Shown: positions 8,701-17,700 of the stretch, piece by piece
Numbering within the stretch: the first letter of the stretch is position 1
Layout of the letters: each line of letters begins with the position of its first letter
Assembly: GCF_025195125.1 (NCBI RefSeq)
Contig: NZ_JAMGSL010000005.1
Span: 62,001 to 126,000 of the forward strand
Origin: Streptomyces sp. Je 1-79
GTDB taxonomy: Bacteria > Actinomycetota > Actinomycetes > Streptomycetales > Streptomycetaceae
DNA: 64,000 nt
Reading direction: 5' to 3'
Position numbers and translations under genes: made by a program
The notes under the pieces: model-generated
Seen by the model: the letters and a program-made list of their open reading frames with translations, nothing else
Told to the model about the DNA's origin: nothing
Database searches by the model: none

Positions 8701-10367
8701 CCCGTATCCGCACCACGATCCGGGATCTGGTCAACACCATCGAACGGCTGCCCACCCGCATCAGCCTGGAGTTCCTGGTCCCGCTGCTCGACAACCTGGA
8801 ATCGGCGCTGACCGCGCACTTCCGCGACGTGCAGCGGGCAGCCGAACCCACGGACCTGGACGTCGAACCCGTCCTCTCCGCCTACATGCCGAACGCGGCC
8901 TCACTCATCCACGTGCAGCTCAGCGTCACCAACCTGCCCCGGCGCTCCCCGGCCGTCGACGTCCGGCTGCGGGTCCTGAACAACGACGACGACTACCAGC
9001 CGGTCGCCGCGGCGATCCCGGTGGCGCACAGCCTGCGCGACGAGCAGACCGAAACCTGCACGCTGCCGCTGGTCCTGACGCCCAGGGCCATCCGCGAGCA
9101 GGTCGTGACCCTGCGCTACTGCCTGGAGTTCACGCTCCGCTCGGACCGCCGGCTCACCACCGAACCGGGCACCCTCTCTCTCAGGCTCAGCGACGCGCAG
9201 GACTGGGAGCCCATCCAGAACCCGTTCTCCGAGGGCTCGCCCGTGGAGAACGAGAAGATGTTCTTCGGGCGGGATCCGCTCATCGCCGGCCTCGCCGACG
9301 CGCTGCACGGGGCCGACGCCAAATGCGTCGTCATCTACGGCCAGAAGCGCGTCGGCAAGTCCTCGGTCCTGCACCACCTGCAGAACGCCCTGGAACCCCC
9401 GCTGCTCGCCGCGAAGCTGAGCCTGCTGGACATCGCGACCGACCTCAGCCACGCCATCCTCCTCTACCGCATCGCCAGCGCCTTCTACCGGCGCCTGGAG
9501 GACCTGGAGGACATGGGCTACCCGGCGCTCGACCTGGACCGCCCGGTGCTCAGGGAGTTCACCGACAGCGGCTCGCCGCACCTGCACTTCGACGACTACC
9601 TCAACGACATCCAGCGCCGGATGCGGCGCAGCCAGGCCCATCGGGACTGGCGGATGGTGCTGCTCCTCGACGAGTTCACCGTGCTCTACTCGGCGATCGA
9701 ACGGGGAGCCCTGCCCAGGGAGTTCATGAAGTCCTGGAAGGCGATGCTCGAGAGCCGCATGTTCTCCAGCGTGGTGGTCGGCAACGACCTGATGCCCCGC
9801 TTCCTCAAGGCCTTCCCGAACGAGTTCCAGGTGGCCCGCCAGGAACCCGTCTCGTACCTGGACGAGCACTCCGCCAAGGCGCTGATCACGGAACCGGTCG
9901 CCCTCGCGGACGGCGGGAACCGGTACCGAGGCGACTCCGTCCAGCGGGTCATCGAACTGACCGCCCGCAGCCCGTACTACATCCAGCTGTTCTGCAACCG
10001 GCTGGTGCAGCACATGAACGCGGAGCGCCAGCCGCTGATCGGCCCCGCCGACGTCGACACCGTGGCCGCATCCCTCATCAGCGGTGAACGGGCCCTGCTC
10101 CAGGAGCAGTTCGACAACCTGCTGACCCCGGGTGACGCAGACGTCAGCGAGCTGAAGGACGACGTCGTCCTCGCCGTGCTCAAGCGCGGCCTCTCCGGGC
10201 ACCGCAGGGACCTGCACATCGACGGGCGCAAGGCCCGTGAGCTCTCCGAAGGCCCGCGGGTGCTGGAAGACCTGCTGCGCCGTGACGTGATCGAACGGCA
10301 GTCGGAGGACCGGTACCGGATCAAGGTCGGTCTCTTCGCCGAATGGCTCTGGTACCGGAGGGCGTGA
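5799..10367 (+). CDS. Large TPR and P-loop ATPase protein (STAND/AAA-like), component 1 of a two-gene system
   Basis: A 1522-residue multidomain protein. Residues about 5-60 (VGMDVIVHLGGGRSARGRL...) resemble a small Sm-like or SH3-like barrel; a Pro/Ala-rich linker follows. Helical TPR-like repeats are clearest near residues 430-660. A long alpha-helical and beta-rich middle region leads to a C-terminal P-loop ATPase: FFGR 1155-1158, Walker A GQKRVGKSS 1181-1189, Walker B VLLLDEF from 1287, then a probable winged-helix tail ending ...WLWYRRA. The design is a sensor solenoid plus NTPase switch. GTG 5799 is tentative; ATG 5811 is the alternative. The partner gene starts 4 bases after the stop with GGAGG inside this gene's end, so the two are translationally coupled. 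No membrane or secretion signal is seen. The function is unknown. Confidence 0.85.
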   Translation: MDLGMIQQYFTVGMDVIVHLGGGRSARGRLEAIGTDSVVLATDRGPALLSAAAVELIEIVDAPAPVPVPAPPAPAPPAAPAAEVPAPASTGEGTPAAREAPPVAEPEEWDALGREFASGETDLTFTQPSFRLDASVPLSYSDAKDAEQALNRARNRIESARLARDAAKAGAAVRDLAEAGLTLDYPPALHLAGLLLLEWKETEATRRQAGEWLEEAAHLGGRYAWDLAVLRFRSGHLPDALAVLGDALHDAPAERADDLLLRAFLELALHTGDADEAVRALSGAVAAEAAPRLVATRAALHLVWRLFPERAAPLEPLLTRAAPASGDLCRVLDVLSPGVLERFGLASRNGDASTVAAEGEAAVAPGGPRRVPAEAGEPRPPAVERPATTVPAPYLPGLGGGTPGGGAAKPVPAAVPRAHRPPPGRDPQRQLEAAQRQFQQGHLANALRIARTALEIFPAHEGLLDIADMAERELAARAADRPLPSRPEGPRQARGRDSLYARAQHADTREKDWKKAEALYRQALEEDPGNERARRSLAWGLHRGKRSDEALEVLRDPDGAVQEVLQHQNMIITILSDRQRWDEAARLLEVLLGGAHSNQTRTGLLKRLIVLYRRLRDVDRANGAAQRLLQHGPRNPEFRSIADEVAKADRTGVWDKLDELLAKSDWQPEQADSVSSIVQMHIDRCEYAGVTAVRIQEGSLSEHDVQELVKLVERLGPSRPADRAAYNLSAARILRDINQTSDDRFRRSLRAFGAAMGDLCTAERKPPDVTRAYYTEAVSLGGWDDMGELKVKQFVTSYLDPDWQQPESRPSFELCMSWVLEDKSRHRSLAMGLVGLLSVSSERVRREIISRTYREAQIREVLVRELRAYLQVSESSTAQNAYSELWDEAFRHHVRLLDAQRNTLQLLLSRNEPLGTLTEDQQVLEGAAEVAYTTPLDRDRFTKAAGILAELRGYLEQPSYLEQERLESRIRTTIRDLVNTIERLPTRISLEFLVPLLDNLESALTAHFRDVQRAAEPTDLDVEPVLSAYMPNAASLIHVQLSVTNLPRRSPAVDVRLRVLNNDDDYQPVAAAIPVAHSLRDEQTETCTLPLVLTPRAIREQVVTLRYCLEFTLRSDRRLTTEPGTLSLRLSDAQDWEPIQNPFSEGSPVENEKMFFGRDPLIAGLADALHGADAKCVVIYGQKRVGKSSVLHHLQNALEPPLLAAKLSLLDIATDLSHAILLYRIASAFYRRLEDLEDMGYPALDLDRPVLREFTDSGSPHLHFDDYLNDIQRRMRRSQAHRDWRMVLLLDEFTVLYSAIERGALPREFMKSWKAMLESRMFSSVVVGNDLMPRFLKAFPNEFQVARQEPVSYLDEHSAKALITEPVALADGGNRYRGDSVQRVIELTARSPYYIQLFCNRLVQHMNAERQPLIGPADVDTVAASLISGERALLQEQFDNLLTPGDADVSELKDDVVLAVLKRGLSGHRRDLHIDGRKARELSEGPRVLEDLLRRDVIERQSEDRYRIKVGLFAEWLWYRRA

Positions 10368-10371
10368 CGCG

Positions 10372-11994
10372 ATGACCGAGGCAGAGACCCGCACGGAGGC
10401 CGAGGGGGCGCACCTGCCGCGCCAGGGCGGCGCCGGCGACCCCGCCCACCGTGACAACCCCTTCGCCACCGTCGGGCACCCCGTCCACGGTGCCGCGCAC
10501 GTCGGCCGGGCCGACCAGATCCGCGTCCTGCGCCAGCGGGTCCTCGACCAGCCGACCGCCGGCGCCACGGCCGTCATCGGGCCGCCGAGGATCGGCAAGT
10601 CCAGCCTCGCGTACCACCTCTTCATGCGGCCCGAGGTCCTGGACGAGTACCCCCGGTTGATCCCGGTCTGGATGAACGTCCGGACCGGCGGCGGGATCGC
10701 CCAGGTCGTCCTGCGGCTCGTCGAGGACGTGTGGGAGGCGCTGGAGGACCGCGCGCCGGAGCAGGACCGGCGGATCACCGCCGCGTACGACCGCGCCGTG
10801 GCCCCCGGGATGCCGTGGGTCGAGGCCCAGACCGAGACGCAGGAGTTCCTGAGGCTGGTCCGCAGGCGCGGCTGGCGCGTCGTGCTGATCCTGGACGAGT
10901 TCGACGCCGCCCGGGAGGTCTTCCGGTCGCAGCCGGGCACGTTCCAGGCCCTGCGCGAGTTCGCCTACAACCTCGACTGGAACATCGGCCTGGTGACGAC
11001 CTCGCGGCGGGAGCTGCGGGAGATCGTCGACATGGCCGATCCCGACGAGTCGACGTTCGCCGGGATCTTCCGCTCCGTGTTCCTCACCTGCTTCGACGAG
11101 CCGGACCTGACGGAGCTCGTGGGACGCGTCGACGGCGTCGAGCCCGAGGACCGCGCGCGGGCGACCCGTCACCTCGCCGAGCTCACCGGAGGCCATCCGT
11201 ACCTGGCCAGTGTCCTCCTGGACCGGGTCTGCTCCTCCGGCGCCGAACCCCTGCCGCTGGCTCCGGCGCTGGAGCGCCACATCGACCCCCTGCCGGCGGA
11301 GTTCTCCTACTACTACCGGGACCTGGAGGACCTGCTGAAGGCCGACGGCCGGCTGCGCGCCCTGCTGGAGGTGGTGCTCGGGCCGCAGCTGGTGGTCACG
11401 CCCGACGACGCACAGGTCCTGCTCCAGCAGGGGCTGCTGGTGGTACGGGACGGCACCTACCGCGCCTTCTCCCGGGACTTCCAGGAGTACCTCGCCCTGA
11501 TCGGCCGGCAGCTCGGGCACTGGGACCGGTGGATGGCCGTCGAGCGGCGCGTCAGGGAGCTCGTGGAGGCCGGGTTCACCGAGCGGTACGGCGAGGAGTG
11601 GCCGGACGAGCTGAGGGCGAAGCGCCCCAAGCTCACCGCCACCCTGGACAAGTGCGAGGAGCTCCGGACGAGGGAGCTCCGGGCCTACGGCGCGCGAGCC
11701 TCCACCCGGCTGCTCGACTTCACGTACCCCCGGGACCTGTTCGACCTGATGGCCTCGCACTGGGACGTCTTCGGCAAGCTGGTCGGCAAGGACAAGGCGT
11801 ACTGGAGCGAGCGCTTCTCGCTGCTCGCGAAGGTGCGCAACCCCATGGTCCACAACCGGATGTCCGTGGTGACCCCGGTCGAGCAGCGCATGTTCGGCGT
11901 GTACTGCGAGGAGCTGATGGAACTCCTCGACCGCCTGGACGCCGACCGCCTGGACGCCGACCGGGCCGACGCCGACCAGGTCGACGTCGACTGA
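10372..11994 (+). CDS. P-loop ATPase with C-terminal Swt1-like HEPN domain, component 2
   Basis: A 540-residue protein. The N-terminal NTPase has VGRADQ, Walker A GPPRIGKSS (70-78) and Walker B VVLILDEFD (170-178), followed by a winged-helix-like region. The C-terminal 100 residues form an all-helical HEPN-type domain with the catalytic motif RNPMVH (R489, H494), the Rx4H signature of HEPN ribonucleases, in the Swt1-like context KAYWSERFSLLAKVRNP. The likely role is an RNA-cleaving effector switched by nucleotide state. It is coupled to the upstream TPR-ATPase. The C-terminus is an Asp/Arg/Ala repeat that runs into a tandem DNA repeat spanning the stop codon. Confidence 0.87.
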   Translation: MTEAETRTEAEGAHLPRQGGAGDPAHRDNPFATVGHPVHGAAHVGRADQIRVLRQRVLDQPTAGATAVIGPPRIGKSSLAYHLFMRPEVLDEYPRLIPVWMNVRTGGGIAQVVLRLVEDVWEALEDRAPEQDRRITAAYDRAVAPGMPWVEAQTETQEFLRLVRRRGWRVVLILDEFDAAREVFRSQPGTFQALREFAYNLDWNIGLVTTSRRELREIVDMADPDESTFAGIFRSVFLTCFDEPDLTELVGRVDGVEPEDRARATRHLAELTGGHPYLASVLLDRVCSSGAEPLPLAPALERHIDPLPAEFSYYYRDLEDLLKADGRLRALLEVVLGPQLVVTPDDAQVLLQQGLLVVRDGTYRAFSRDFQEYLALIGRQLGHWDRWMAVERRVRELVEAGFTERYGEEWPDELRAKRPKLTATLDKCEELRTRELRAYGARASTRLLDFTYPRDLFDLMASHWDVFGKLVGKDKAYWSERFSLLAKVRNPMVHNRMSVVTPVEQRMFGVYCEELMELLDRLDADRLDADRADADQVDVD

Positions 11995-12094
11995 GCGCGT
12001 GCCGATCGGGCCGACGCCGACTGAGCGCGTGCCGATCGGGCCGACGCCGACTGAGCGCGTGCCGATCGGGCCGACGCCGACTGAGCGCGTGCCG
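11991..12094. repeat. 30-bp tandem repeat spanning the HEPN gene stop codon
   Basis: Three perfect 30-base units (11991-12020, 12021-12050, 12051-12080) plus 14 bases of a fourth. Each unit contains the gene's TGA in the same frame, so three further in-frame stops follow. The preceding coding bases (about 11935-11990) are a degenerate version of the same unit. Confidence 0.95.
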
Positions 12095-12152
12095 GCCTGG
12101 CACGTGCGCCCACCTGGCGCGTGCCCACCGCGCGCGCCTGCCCTGGGCTGCC

Positions 12153-12575
12153 TCAGCCGAGCCGGGGGATCTCGATGGCGGGGCAGCGGTCCATGATCAT
12201 GTCGAGCCCCGCCTTGCGCGTCCGGTCGTACGCCGCCTCGTCGATCACACCGAGCTGGAACCACACCGCCTTCGCGCCCACGGCGACCGCCTCGTCGGCG
12301 ACCTGCCCCGCGTGCTCGCTGTTGACGAACACATCGACCACGTCGACCGGGAACGGGATGTCGGCGAGCGAGGCGTACCCCTGCTCGCCGTGGACCGTCT
12401 CCGCCTTCGGGTGTACGGGTACGATCCGCTTCCCGAAGCGCTGGAGCACGGCCGCGACGCCGTAGGCCGCGCGGGACCGGTTCGACGACAGGCCCACGAC
12501 GGCCCAGGTGTCGCCCGTGGCGGTCAGGATCTTCCGTACGGTCTCCGACTCGGCGCTCGTCGTCTCGACGCTCAT
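12153..12575 (-). CDS. CoA-binding protein (Rossmann-like)
   Basis: A 140-residue single-domain CoA_binding_2 protein. The nucleotide-binding start AVVGLSSNRSRAAYGVAAVL, the PVHPKAETVHGE strand-loop and KAVWFQLGVID are typical. Its role is undefined in the family; the fold binds CoA or a dinucleotide. AGGAGG lies at good spacing before ATG 12575. A short possible gene lies just upstream in the same direction. Confidence 0.85.
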   Translation of the reverse strand: MSVETTSAESETVRKILTATGDTWAVVGLSSNRSRAAYGVAAVLQRFGKRIVPVHPKAETVHGEQGYASLADIPFPVDVVDVFVNSEHAGQVADEAVAVGAKAVWFQLGVIDEAAYDRTRKAGLDMIMDRCPAIEIPRLG

Positions 12576-12644
12576 CTACTGCCTCCTGTGGCTCGTCGCT
12601 CTGCACAACGGACCACGGGCACCGGTGATTCCCCGCGGCCGAGG

Positions 12645-12758
12645 TCAGCCCAGGCCCGGGGGAGCCGTCGGGACGCCGCCCGGGCCGCCGAGCGCCTCCA
12701 CTGCCACCGCGACACCGTCCTCACCCCTCACCCGCATCAGCCGCATCGCGGAGCTCAC
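12645..12758 (-). CDS. Possible 37-residue small protein
   Basis: GTG 12758 is preceded by AGGAG at 6-base spacing, and the frame runs 37 codons to a stop at 12645. About nine in ten codons end in G or C, as in real genes of this window. The product begins VSSAMRLMRVRGEDG and contains Gly/Pro/Val. It sits 69 bases upstream of the CoA-binding gene in the same direction. I do not recognise it. The rest of the 315-base gap between the divergent genes shows nothing I can name. Confidence 0.4.
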   Translation of the reverse strand: MSSAMRLMRVRGEDGVAVAVEALGGPGGVPTAPPGLG

Positions 12759-12890
12759 GGGTCGCTCCTGTGAATCGGGCGACACCCGTCCGGGCTGGAC
12801 CCGGGCCCTGCGGGCCCTGTCGCTCGCGGACCCGGTCGACGAGCGGCCCGAGCGGACGGAGGCGCGTTCCCGGGCGCATAGGGTGGCGGG

Positions 12891-13517
12891 ATGCAGGAGC
12901 AGTACCGCACGCTCGCCCGCGAGGGCGTGCACGAGACCGAGATCAACCGCTCGCGCTTCATCTGCGCGCTGGCACCGGTGGCCACCGAGCAGGAGGCGCA
13001 GGACTTCGTCGCGCGCATCCGCAAGGAGAACCCGACCGCCACGCACAACTGCTTCGCGTACGTGATCGGCGCCGACGCCTCCGTCCAGAAGGCGAGCGAC
13101 GACGGCGAGCCGGGCGGCACGGCCGGCGCCCCGATGCTCCAGATGCTCATGCGCCGCGAGGTGCGGTACGTCGCCGCCGTCGTCACCCGGTACTACGGCG
13201 GCGTGAAGCTCGGCGCGGGCGGTCTGATCCGGGCCTACGGCGGCGTGGTCGGCGAGGCCCTGGACGAGCTCGGCACCCTCACCCGGCAGCGCTTCCGCCT
13301 CGCCACCGTCACGGTCGACCACCAGCGCGCGGGCAAGCTCGAGAACGACCTGAGGGCGACCGGCCGGAGCGTGCGCGAGGTGCGCTACGGCGAGGCGGTC
13401 GCCATCGAGATCGGCCTCGCGGACGCCGACGTGGAGACCTTCCGGGCCTGGCTCGCCGATGTGACGGCCGGCACCGCGGAGCTGGTACTGGGCGGCGAGG
13501 CGTACGGCGATGCCTGA
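12891..13517 (+). CDS. YigZ/IMPACT family protein
   Basis: A 208-residue protein of the YigZ (UPF0029/IMPACT) family, cytosolic, linked to translation regulation but without a defined reaction. The N-terminal domain carries the signatures HNCFAYVIG, DDGEPGGTAGAPML and VTRYYGGVKLGAGGLIRAYG; the C-terminal half is the DUF1949-like ferredoxin fold. TAGGGT at 12879-12884 ends 6 bases before the ATG, so the transcript is probably leaderless. Confidence 0.9.
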   Translation: MQEQYRTLAREGVHETEINRSRFICALAPVATEQEAQDFVARIRKENPTATHNCFAYVIGADASVQKASDDGEPGGTAGAPMLQMLMRREVRYVAAVVTRYYGGVKLGAGGLIRAYGGVVGEALDELGTLTRQRFRLATVTVDHQRAGKLENDLRATGRSVREVRYGEAVAIEIGLADADVETFRAWLADVTAGTAELVLGGEAYGDA

Positions 13518-13592
13518 GCGGAAGCCCCCGGAATCCGCCGGATTCCCCGAAGCCCCGGCCGTTGTCCGACCCCACCGATACGCTCCTGGATC

Positions 13593-14771
13593 ATGAGATT
13601 CCTGCATACGTCGGACTGGCACCTGGGACGGTCGTTCCACCGGGTGAGCCTGCTCGACGCCCAGTCCGCGTTCCTGGACCACCTGGTGGCCACGGTGCGC
13701 GCGCGTGACGTGGACGCGGTCCTGGTCGCGGGGGATGTCTACGACCGGGCTGTGCCCCCGCTCTCCGCCGTCGAGCTCTTCGACACCGCCCTGCACCGGC
13801 TCGCCGAGGCCGGGGTGCCGACCGTCATGATCTCCGGCAACCACGACTCGGCCCGCCGCCTCGGCGTCGCCGCCGGACTCATCGAGCGGGCCGGCATCCA
13901 CCTCCGTACCGACCCGGCAGGGGTCGGGACCCCCGTCCTGCTCGACGACGCCCACGGCCCCGTGGCGCTCTACGGCCTGCCGTACCTCGAACCGGCCCTC
14001 GTGCGCGAGCGGTTGGGCGCCGTCAGGTCCGGCCACGAGGCGGTGCTCTCCGCCGCCATGGACCGCGTCCGCGCCGACCTCGCCACGCGGCCCACCGGCA
14101 CCCGGTCCGTCGTCCTCGCGCACGCGTTCGTCGCCGGCGGCGAACCGAGCGACAGCGAACGGGACATCACGGTCGGCGGGGTCGCCGCCGTCCCCACAGG
14201 AGTCTTCGACGGCGTGGACTACGTGGCCCTGGGCCATCTGCACGGCAGCCAGGCCGTCACCCCGCGCGTCCGCTACTCCGGCTCACCCCTCGCGTACTCC
14301 TTCTCGGAGGTCCAGCACCGCAAGAGCATGTGGCTGGTCGACCTCGGGGCGGACGGTGCGATCGAGGCCGCCGAGCGCCTCGACTGTCCGGTGCCCAGGC
14401 CGCTGGCCAGAATCCGTGGCCGGCTCGACGACCTGCTGGCCGACCCGGCTCTCGTACGGCACGAGGAGTCCTGGGTCGAGGCGACCCTCACCGACCCGGT
14501 CCGCCCCGCCGAGCCCATGGCCCGGCTCGCCGAGCGCTTCCCGCACACCCTGAACCTGGTCTTCGACCCCGAGCGCACCGAGAGCGACCCGCTCGCCTCG
14601 TACGCCCAGCGGCTGCGCGACCGCAGCGACCAGCAGATCGCCGAGGACTTCGTGGCCCATGTGCGCGGCGGGTCCGGACCCGACGACACCGAACGGACCG
14701 TGCTGCACGGCGCGTTCGACGACGTACGGGTGGACGCGACGGTCCAGGAGCGTGAGGTGGGCACCCGGTGA
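13593..14771 (+). CDS. sbcD: Exonuclease SbcCD subunit D (nuclease)
   Basis: The 392-residue Mre11-like metallophosphoesterase of the SbcCD complex, which trims hairpins and double-strand ends. Metal-binding motifs are all present: TSDWHLGR near residue 7, AGDVYDRA, SGNHDSARR and ALGHLHGSQ. Length is normal for actinomycetes. The stop overlaps the start of sbcC as GTGA, giving a coupled two-gene operon. Confidence 0.97.
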   Translation: MRFLHTSDWHLGRSFHRVSLLDAQSAFLDHLVATVRARDVDAVLVAGDVYDRAVPPLSAVELFDTALHRLAEAGVPTVMISGNHDSARRLGVAAGLIERAGIHLRTDPAGVGTPVLLDDAHGPVALYGLPYLEPALVRERLGAVRSGHEAVLSAAMDRVRADLATRPTGTRSVVLAHAFVAGGEPSDSERDITVGGVAAVPTGVFDGVDYVALGHLHGSQAVTPRVRYSGSPLAYSFSEVQHRKSMWLVDLGADGAIEAAERLDCPVPRPLARIRGRLDDLLADPALVRHEESWVEATLTDPVRPAEPMARLAERFPHTLNLVFDPERTESDPLASYAQRLRDRSDQQIAEDFVAHVRGGSGPDDTERTVLHGAFDDVRVDATVQEREVGTR

Positions 14772-17700
14772 GACTCCACCGCCTCTCCGTCACCGCCTTC
14801 GGGCCGTTCGGCGCCACGCAGGAGATCGACTTCGACTCCCTGTCCGCGGCCGGCCTCTTCCTGCTCCACGGCCCCACCGGAGCGGGCAAGACCTCCGTCC
14901 TCGACGCCGTCTGCTACGCCCTGTACGGAGCCGTGCCCGGCGCCCGGCAGTCGCCCGGCACCTCCCTCCGCAGCGACCACGCCCCGCTCGGCACCTCCAC
15001 CGAGGTGACCCTCGAACTGACCGTGGGGGAGCGGCGCTTGGAGATCACCCGGCGACCGGCCCAGCCGCGCCCCAAGAAGCGGGGCGGCGGCTTCACCACC
15101 GAGAAGGCGCAGAGCTGGCTGCGCGCGTACGACTCCGGCACGGGCGAGTGGGCCGCGCTGAGCCGCTCGCACCAGGAGATCGGCGAGGAGATCACCCAGC
15201 TCGTCGGCATGAGCCGGGAGCAGTTCTGCCAGGTCGTGCTCCTGCCGCAGGGCGACTTCGCGCGCTTTCTGCGGGCCGACGCGGAGGCGCGCGGCAAGCT
15301 GCTGGGGCGGCTCTTCGACACCCGTCGGTTCGCCGCCGTGGAGGAGAGGCTCGCCGACCTGCGGCGCGCCGCCGAGCAGCAGGTACGGGACGGGGACGAG
15401 CGGCTGCTCGCCCTCGCCCACCGGATCGCGCAGGTCACCGGCGGCGCGGTCGTCGACGAGCGGCCGGGCGAGCCCGGACTCGCCCAGGCGGTCCTGAACC
15501 GTGCGGCGGTGGCCCGCTCCGAGACGCGCGAGGCCCGTGACATCGCCGACTCGGCCGTCTCGGCGGCCGAGTCGCGGCAGGCGTCCGCCCGCCGACTCCT
15601 CGACGCCGAACGGGACCTGGCCGCCCGTCAGGCGCGATTCGAGGAGACGAGGCGGCGGCAGGAGGAGCTGGAGGAGAGCAGGCCCGAGCGGGACCGCGCG
15701 CAGGCGGTGCTCGACCGGTCGCGCAAGGCCGATCTCGTGGCTCCCGCCCTCGGGATGCGTACCGACGCGGAGCGGGACCACGCGGCGGCCCGCGCGGCCC
15801 GTGAGCAGAGCCGGGGGCGGCTGCCCGGCGAGCTGACCGACGCGGGCGCGGAGCAGCTGTCCGCCCTGGAGCGGCGGCTGACCGAGGAGCTGGGCGGGCT
15901 CGAGTCCGCACGGCGGGCGGAACGGCGCGGTGCCGAGATAGCCGGGGAGCGGACGGACCTGGAGCGGCAGGCCCGGGCCGACGAGGAGATCCTCCACGAC
16001 GCGGGCGCCTGGCTGAGCGGCTGGGAGGCCCGTCGGGCCGAGCTGGCCGCACGGATCGAGGCCTCGCAGGAGGCCGTCGCCCGCGCCGAGCATCTGGCGG
16101 GCCGCCTCGAACCGGCCCGCCGACGGCTCTCCGCCGCCCGCCGCCGGGACGTGCTCGCCGAGCAGAGCGCCACCGCCGAGTCCCGGCTGACGGCCGCCCG
16201 CGAGCGCCGCAACGAAGCCCACGAGGCCTGGCTCGACGTCAAGGCCCGCCGGCTCCAGGGCATCGCCGCCGAGCTGGCCGCGGCCCTCACCCCCGGCGAC
16301 CCCTGCCAGGTCTGCGGCTCCGCCGACCATCCGGCACCCGCCCGCACGGGCGCCGACCACGTCGACCGCGCCACGGAGGACGCGGCCTACGAAGCCTTCA
16401 CCCGCGCGGAGGAGTCCCGCACGGCCGCCGAGCGCGAGACGGCGGCCACCGCCGAAGCATGGGCCGCCGCACGTACGGAGGTCCGCGCGGGGAGCGAGGA
16501 CGCCACCGACCCCACCGTCGGTGAACTCGCCCGGGAGGTCGACGAGTTGACGCGTCTGCACGCCGAGGCGCACGCGCTCGCCGCGCAGACGCACGACGTA
16601 CGGGAGACGCTCGCGCGGGCCGAGCGGGAGTACGAGAACCGGGTGCGGGCACAGCGGGACGCCGAGCGGCGCGTCGCCGCCCGGACCTCGCAGCGGGAGG
16701 CGCTCGACCGGGAGCAGACCGCCGTGGACGCCGAAGTGGCTCGGGGGCGCGGCGAGTCCCGCAGCGTCGCCGAGCACGCCTCCCGGCTCGAGCGGAAGAT
16801 CGCCATCCTGATCGACGCCGCCGAGGCCGTACGCTCCGTGGAGCTCACCGCCCAGCGGCTCAAGGAGGCCGACGACCGGCTCGCGAACGCCGCCTTCCGC
16901 GCCGGGTTCGACACCCCCGCCGAAGCCGCCGCCGCCCTCCTGGACGCCGGGGAGCACCGCGCCGTCCAGCAGCGCCTGGACGCCTGGCAGGCGGAGGCGG
17001 CCGCCGTCGCCGACCGGCTCGCCGAGCCGGAGACCCGGGCGGCCGCCGAACGTCCGCCCGCCGACCCGGCGGCCGCCGAGGCCACGCACACCGCCGCCGA
17101 ACGTGCCCTGCGGGACGCGACCTCGGCCCTCGCCGCCGTCGTCGACCGCGGCGTCGAACTGTCCCGGCTCTCCCGGCAGGCCGACACCGAGGTCCGTCGC
17201 CTCGGACCGCTGCGCGAGGAGTACGACCGCGTCGCCCGGCTCGCCGGACTCACCGCGGGCACCTCGGCGGAGAACGAACGGAAGATGCGCCTGGAGTCGT
17301 ACGTCCTCGCGGCCCGCCTGGAGCAGGTCGCGGCCGCCGCCACCGCGCGGCTCCAGCGCATGTCCTCCGGCCGCTACACCCTCGTGCACTCCGACGCCCG
17401 CTCCGGCGGCAAGCGCGCCGGCCTCGGACTCCATGTCGTCGACGCCTGGACGGGCAACGAGCGGGACACCGCCACCCTCTCCGGCGGGGAGACCTTCTTC
17501 GCCTCTCTCGCGCTCGCGCTCGGCCTCGCCGACGTCGTCACCGACGAGGCGGGCGGCGTCCGGCTCGACACCCTCTTCATCGACGAGGGCTTCGGCAGCC
17601 TCGACGACCAGACCCTCGACGAGGTGCTCGACGTCCTCGACTCCCTGCGCGAACGGGACCGCAGCGTCGGCATCGTCAGCCACGTCGCCGACCTCCGCCG

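Noticed and set aside
11991..12094. Short direct repeats resembling a CRISPR array
   Set aside because: The 30-base units are contiguous with no spacers and overlap a gene end; no cas genes are present.
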